Both the position numbers and the translations under genes were made by a program. Source: Melanopsichium pennsylvanicum (Eukaryota; Basidiomycota; Ustilaginomycetes; Ustilaginales). From it: 64,000 nucleotides of DNA. Where the stretch lies: contig OAPG01000001.1 of the NCBI GenBank assembly GCA_900208305.1, forward strand, positions 992,001 to 1,056,000, given 5' to 3'. The notes beneath the pieces were generated by a model. The model did no database searches. It was not told the DNA's origin and was given only the letters and a program-made list of their open reading frames with translations. Positions 60,756 through 64,000 of the stretch are shown here, piece by piece (the stretch's first letter is position 1; every line of letters starts with the position of its first letter).

Positions 60756-63365
60756 ATGATTGGCGCCGGCTACCACCTTGTTCCCAGCACGGAGGGCCAA
60801 GATACAATCTTGTCCATTGCCGATGACGAGACGATCTCGTCCAAGAAGCACACACGCCCTTTCTCCAATGACAGCACCGACGACCTTAGCCCAGAACCTC
60901 GTCGAACAACGCCTTGGCTCAAACTCAAAGCAATCCTTCTCATCGCCCTCGTCTGCACCACCGCCGTCGCTGCCTGCTGTGCATATCGCGGCGCTATTCC
61001 CATCAAGGTATGGACTTCTCGGCCTTTGTCATCAACTCATCCGACCTCCATACCCATCTCGTCCGATGGCAACCTAATCTTTGGTCTCGGTATAGGCGAT
61101 GTGACTGGGCCTATCGTAGAAGTCAATATGATGGGTTATGCTTCCCTTCCTCAGACCAATACTGGTCTTCACATTCGTCTTCGCTCCCGCGCGTTCATCG
61201 TCGGCTCCTCCGACGACACCCCCTCCTTCTCCTCTCGCCTCTGGGGAAGACTCATCCCTACCGCAGATGGCTCTGCAACAAGATGGCTCTTCATCAATTC
61301 CGACATCTGTATGGGCGACACCGCTGTTCGCAAGGCTGTTGTTGAGCAGCTTCGGGAAAACTATCCGGGTATCTACGGCGAGAGAAACGTCGCATTCGTG
61401 GGAACGCACTCGCATGCAGGACCAGGAGGATTTATGCAATCATTGCTGCCAACACTCACAAGCAAAGGTGTGATCCTTCAGAATTTTGACGCGATCGTCA
61501 GCGGCACAGTCCAGGCAGCTGTTCAGGCCCATGACGACTTTTTGCTTCGTCAAAGTCGGCTCAACAACGGAGCAAAGACCAGATTGAGCTTTGGCAAGAC
61601 AAGGTTGGAAGATGCTCACATTCAACGTAGCAGGTACGCCTACGAGCAAAACCCGCAACAAGAGCGAGATCTTTACAACGACGAGGATCAAGATCACGAT
61701 TTTGGGCTGCTCAAGTTTGAAGAGATTCCTTCTTCAAATTCTCAAGAATCCCTGACTGCGGGTTTCTTATCATGGTATGCAGTTCACGGCACGTCGCTGT
61801 ACGAAAACAATACGCTGACTTCGGGCGACAACAAAGGTCTGGCCGCGTTGCTGTACGAGACTGCACAGCAGCCGGACAGGCTGCCTGGACAGAACGGCTT
61901 CGTTGCCGGCTTCTCGCAAGCGCTAGTGGGCGATACTTCTCCCAACACCAAAGGCGCATGGTGCGACGATGGCAGTGTGTGCGAGTACAAGCACTCTACC
62001 TGTGACAATGGCAAGGGTAAAGAGCGTGTGCAGACTTGCCATGGTCGTGGACCGGCTTGGGGTCTCGACGAGTACCTCCCTGTGAGCCCGACGGGAGGAT
62101 ACGACTGGGCGAGTAACGAGATGATCGCTCGGAAGCAGGTTGACGCTGCTCGGTCTCTTATGGATCGCAAACCTTCCTCCACTGCAAGTGCTGGCAAGTA
62201 CGATTCAATGACCCCTCTCACAGGACCCATCAAGAGCGTCAAAATGAACATCGACATGTCCCAATACACCGTCTATCGCCCCAACGGTACTCGGGTCAAG
62301 ACGTGTCCTGCTGCTCTCGGCTACGGTTTTGCCGGTGGTACCACCGATGGTCCTGGCGCCTTTGATTTCGTTCAGGGTTCCAACAAGACGGATCACCACA
62401 ATCCATTCTGGGATCTTGTCAAAGGTTTCATCAAGAATCCTGGTCCCGAGCAAATTGAGTGTCAGGCGCCCAAGGCGATCCTTTTGGACATTGGCGAGAT
62501 TCACAGACCGTACGATTGGGGTCCATCCATCGTTGAGGTTCAGATTCTGCGACTCGGCCAGTTGTTTATCCTCGTCGTGCCGGGAGAATTTACGACCATG
62601 GCGGGCAGGAGGTTGAAGAGAGCTGTAAGCGAGGCGATCAAAAAGGCGCAGCTTTTGGAAGATGGAGTGGAGCCGATTGTCCAAGTGAGTGGACCAGCGA
62701 GTACGTATGGACACTATGTGACGACGCAAGAAGAATATAGCGTGCAGAGGTACGAGGGAGCGAGTACGCTCTTTGGACCTCATACTCTCGAGGCGTATAT
62801 GGACGTATTCTCTCGTCGCCTTGTACCTGCTCTTCGAGATGAGGCACGAGATTTGCCCCTTGGCCCGCAGAAGGAGTTTGACATTCGAAAAGCGTGGAAG
62901 TTCAAGACTGGCGTAGTCTACGACAACCCACCCTTTGGTCATTCTTTCGGAGACGTACTCGAACAACCACTTCTCTCGTACCCCACCCCCAACTCTCCCA
63001 ATTCCACCCTCAGCTTGTTCGATACCAACCCTACAGTCTCTTCGAATTCCAACATCACGGTGACATTTGTTGGAGCCAATCCTCGGAATAATCTCCGATT
63101 GGAGAGTACGTACTTTGAAATACAACGGTACACGGATCGAGGAATGTGGTCGGTGGAGAGAACGGATGGTCATCACAGTACAACCATGAGGTGGACTAGG
63201 ACGAATGAGTTGCATGGAAGTAGTAAAGTCGAGGTTGGGTGGGATATAGAGCCGTGGACGAAACAGGGTTTGTATAGGGTCGTGTATTATGGTGATCGCA
63301 AGACTCCTTTTACCGGCAAGATTCAGCCTTTCGAAGCGACTTCGGCAGAGTTTTATGTGGTGTAG
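60756..63365 (+). CDS. Neutral/alkaline ceramidase, membrane-anchored
   Basis: Hydrolyses ceramide to sphingoid base and fatty acid. Single exon, 869 residues. The N-terminal 57 residues are polar, then one hydrophobic helix at about 58-77 (LKAILLIALVCTTAVAACC), predicting a type II membrane protein with the enzyme outside the cytosol. Catalytic-domain blocks: GDVTGPIVEVNMMGYA, FVGTHSHAGPGG (zinc-binding His, about 217-220) and GDTSPN with the expected nucleophile Ser at about 394. The C-terminal immunoglobulin-like region is present (VTFVGANPRNNLRLESTYF). Several N-x-S/T sites fit secretion-pathway passage. Lacks the mucin-like stalk of animal enzymes. The start ATG is in good context (GACGCCATGA). 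Confidence 0.93.
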   Translation: MIGAGYHLVPSTEGQDTILSIADDETISSKKHTRPFSNDSTDDLSPEPRRTTPWLKLKAILLIALVCTTAVAACCAYRGAIPIKVWTSRPLSSTHPTSIPISSDGNLIFGLGIGDVTGPIVEVNMMGYASLPQTNTGLHIRLRSRAFIVGSSDDTPSFSSRLWGRLIPTADGSATRWLFINSDICMGDTAVRKAVVEQLRENYPGIYGERNVAFVGTHSHAGPGGFMQSLLPTLTSKGVILQNFDAIVSGTVQAAVQAHDDFLLRQSRLNNGAKTRLSFGKTRLEDAHIQRSRYAYEQNPQQERDLYNDEDQDHDFGLLKFEEIPSSNSQESLTAGFLSWYAVHGTSLYENNTLTSGDNKGLAALLYETAQQPDRLPGQNGFVAGFSQALVGDTSPNTKGAWCDDGSVCEYKHSTCDNGKGKERVQTCHGRGPAWGLDEYLPVSPTGGYDWASNEMIARKQVDAARSLMDRKPSSTASAGKYDSMTPLTGPIKSVKMNIDMSQYTVYRPNGTRVKTCPAALGYGFAGGTTDGPGAFDFVQGSNKTDHHNPFWDLVKGFIKNPGPEQIECQAPKAILLDIGEIHRPYDWGPSIVEVQILRLGQLFILVVPGEFTTMAGRRLKRAVSEAIKKAQLLEDGVEPIVQVSGPASTYGHYVTTQEEYSVQRYEGASTLFGPHTLEAYMDVFSRRLVPALRDEARDLPLGPQKEFDIRKAWKFKTGVVYDNPPFGHSFGDVLEQPLLSYPTPNSPNSTLSLFDTNPTVSSNSNITVTFVGANPRNNLRLESTYFEIQRYTDRGMWSVERTDGHHSTTMRWTRTNELHGSSKVEVGWDIEPWTKQGLYRVVYYGDRKTPFTGKIQPFEATSAEFYVV

Positions 63366-64000
63366 ATCCATTATGGTTAAGTCAGGGTCAGTGTTATCAG
63401 AGAGTCCACCGGATAAGCAATGCAGTTCATAAAAAGATATGATACCCTCATGTTCTAGTTGTCCAGTTGCAAGTTCAAGTGGAATGTTTTGTTTTTCAAA
63501 GAGTCTTGTTTCCAGATTGCTGTCATCATGTATCTTATCATCGAATCAGATGGTTGCTTGCAAAGCCACAATCCCGGATTCACTCAAAAAGACTCAAGAG
63601 CGACTCTCAGAGCTTCAGAACGTATTGCGATAATTTGGCTTAATGAGCACGTGAACTATTCAAATGCTGTAATGCAACGCTGCAGGTGTATTCACCTTGC
63701 TTGATCATGTTCAAATTCATACTTCTTAAACAAAGGTGCCTTGGACGACCTTGTTCCTCCCAAAGTGACACAAATTGGAAAGAAATCTATGATGCCCTGT
63801 TTGAGGTAAAGCATTCTTATCCCTATCATGTAGCCAATCTGCGGCTCATTTTCACCTCTGCTCAGAAGTCGCATGCAGAAAATGGCATCTGTTTTGTGCA
63901 AAAGACTAATCTGGTGTGGGCAGAGATTCACGCATATGCGTTAAATAATACACATGCAATTGGTACAACAGAAAACACGTTACTGTCACTTGGGTGGCCA
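63366..64000. other. 3' flank of ceramidase gene to window edge
   Basis: A 635-base stretch with short unrelated frames only. No gene or repeat recognised. A gene continuing past the right edge cannot be excluded. Confidence 0.4.

Noticed and set aside
62205..63371. 388-residue frame antisense to ceramidase
   Set aside because: Complement of a real exon; no motif and unlikely composition.

Overview
The window looks like a piece of a basidiomycete smut-type (Ustilaginomycotina) nuclear genome. Evidence for this: long intron-poor genes, Ser/Ala/Pro-rich disordered extensions, GT-AG introns with CTGAC-like branch sites, and a eukaryotic housekeeping gene set (MCM6, PRP31, ULP1, ERG5). No prokaryotic operons, rRNA, CRISPR or convincing tRNA were seen. 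The species assignment is inference.

Layout, left to right: N-terminal part of an alpha/beta-hydrolase-type protein (-, runs off the left edge); SLX9 ribosome biogenesis factor (+, one intron); ERG5/CYP61 sterol C-22 desaturase (-, two introns) followed by about 3 kb without a gene; GPI mannosyltransferase I PIG-M/GPI14 (-); SelO protein AMPylase (+) tail-to-tail with a JMJD4-type oxygenase (-); ULP1 SUMO protease (-) sharing a 0.5 kb divergent promoter with an ecdysoneless/SGT1 protein (+); ankyrin+DIL protein (-); UPF0658 Golgi membrane protein (+); large MIT-domain protein (+); SUR7-type tetraspan protein (-, tiny first exon); a 3.4 kb gene desert holding transposon remains; CorA Mg2+ transporter (+); mARC-like MOSC protein (-); an acyl-CoA synthetase fused to an MDR reductase (+); PRP31 (-); a small unknown protein (+); MCM6 (+); neutral ceramidase (+).

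Two things stand out. First, the acyl-CoA synthetase at 48617 does not end at its first in-frame stop. Two canonical introns flanking a 13-nt microexon restore the family's C-terminal PPTIED segment, and the frame then continues without a stop through a Ser/Thr linker into a complete medium-chain reductase ending in SKL (a PTS1 peroxisomal signal). The predicted product is a 1133-residue synthetase-reductase fusion. Second, the desert at 41.3-43.1 kb carries two inverted 288-bp solo LTRs, one with a perfect 5-bp target duplication. They sit in DNA with almost no CpG, including 574 bp with none, which suggests methylation- or RIP-like decay of an older repeat.

Most genes are unlinked housekeeping functions. 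Several act on membranes or lipids (ERG5, GPI14, ceramidase, SUR7, UPF0658, synthetase-reductase), but I see no sign that they form a cluster. All identifications come from reading the translated sequence; no database search was run.
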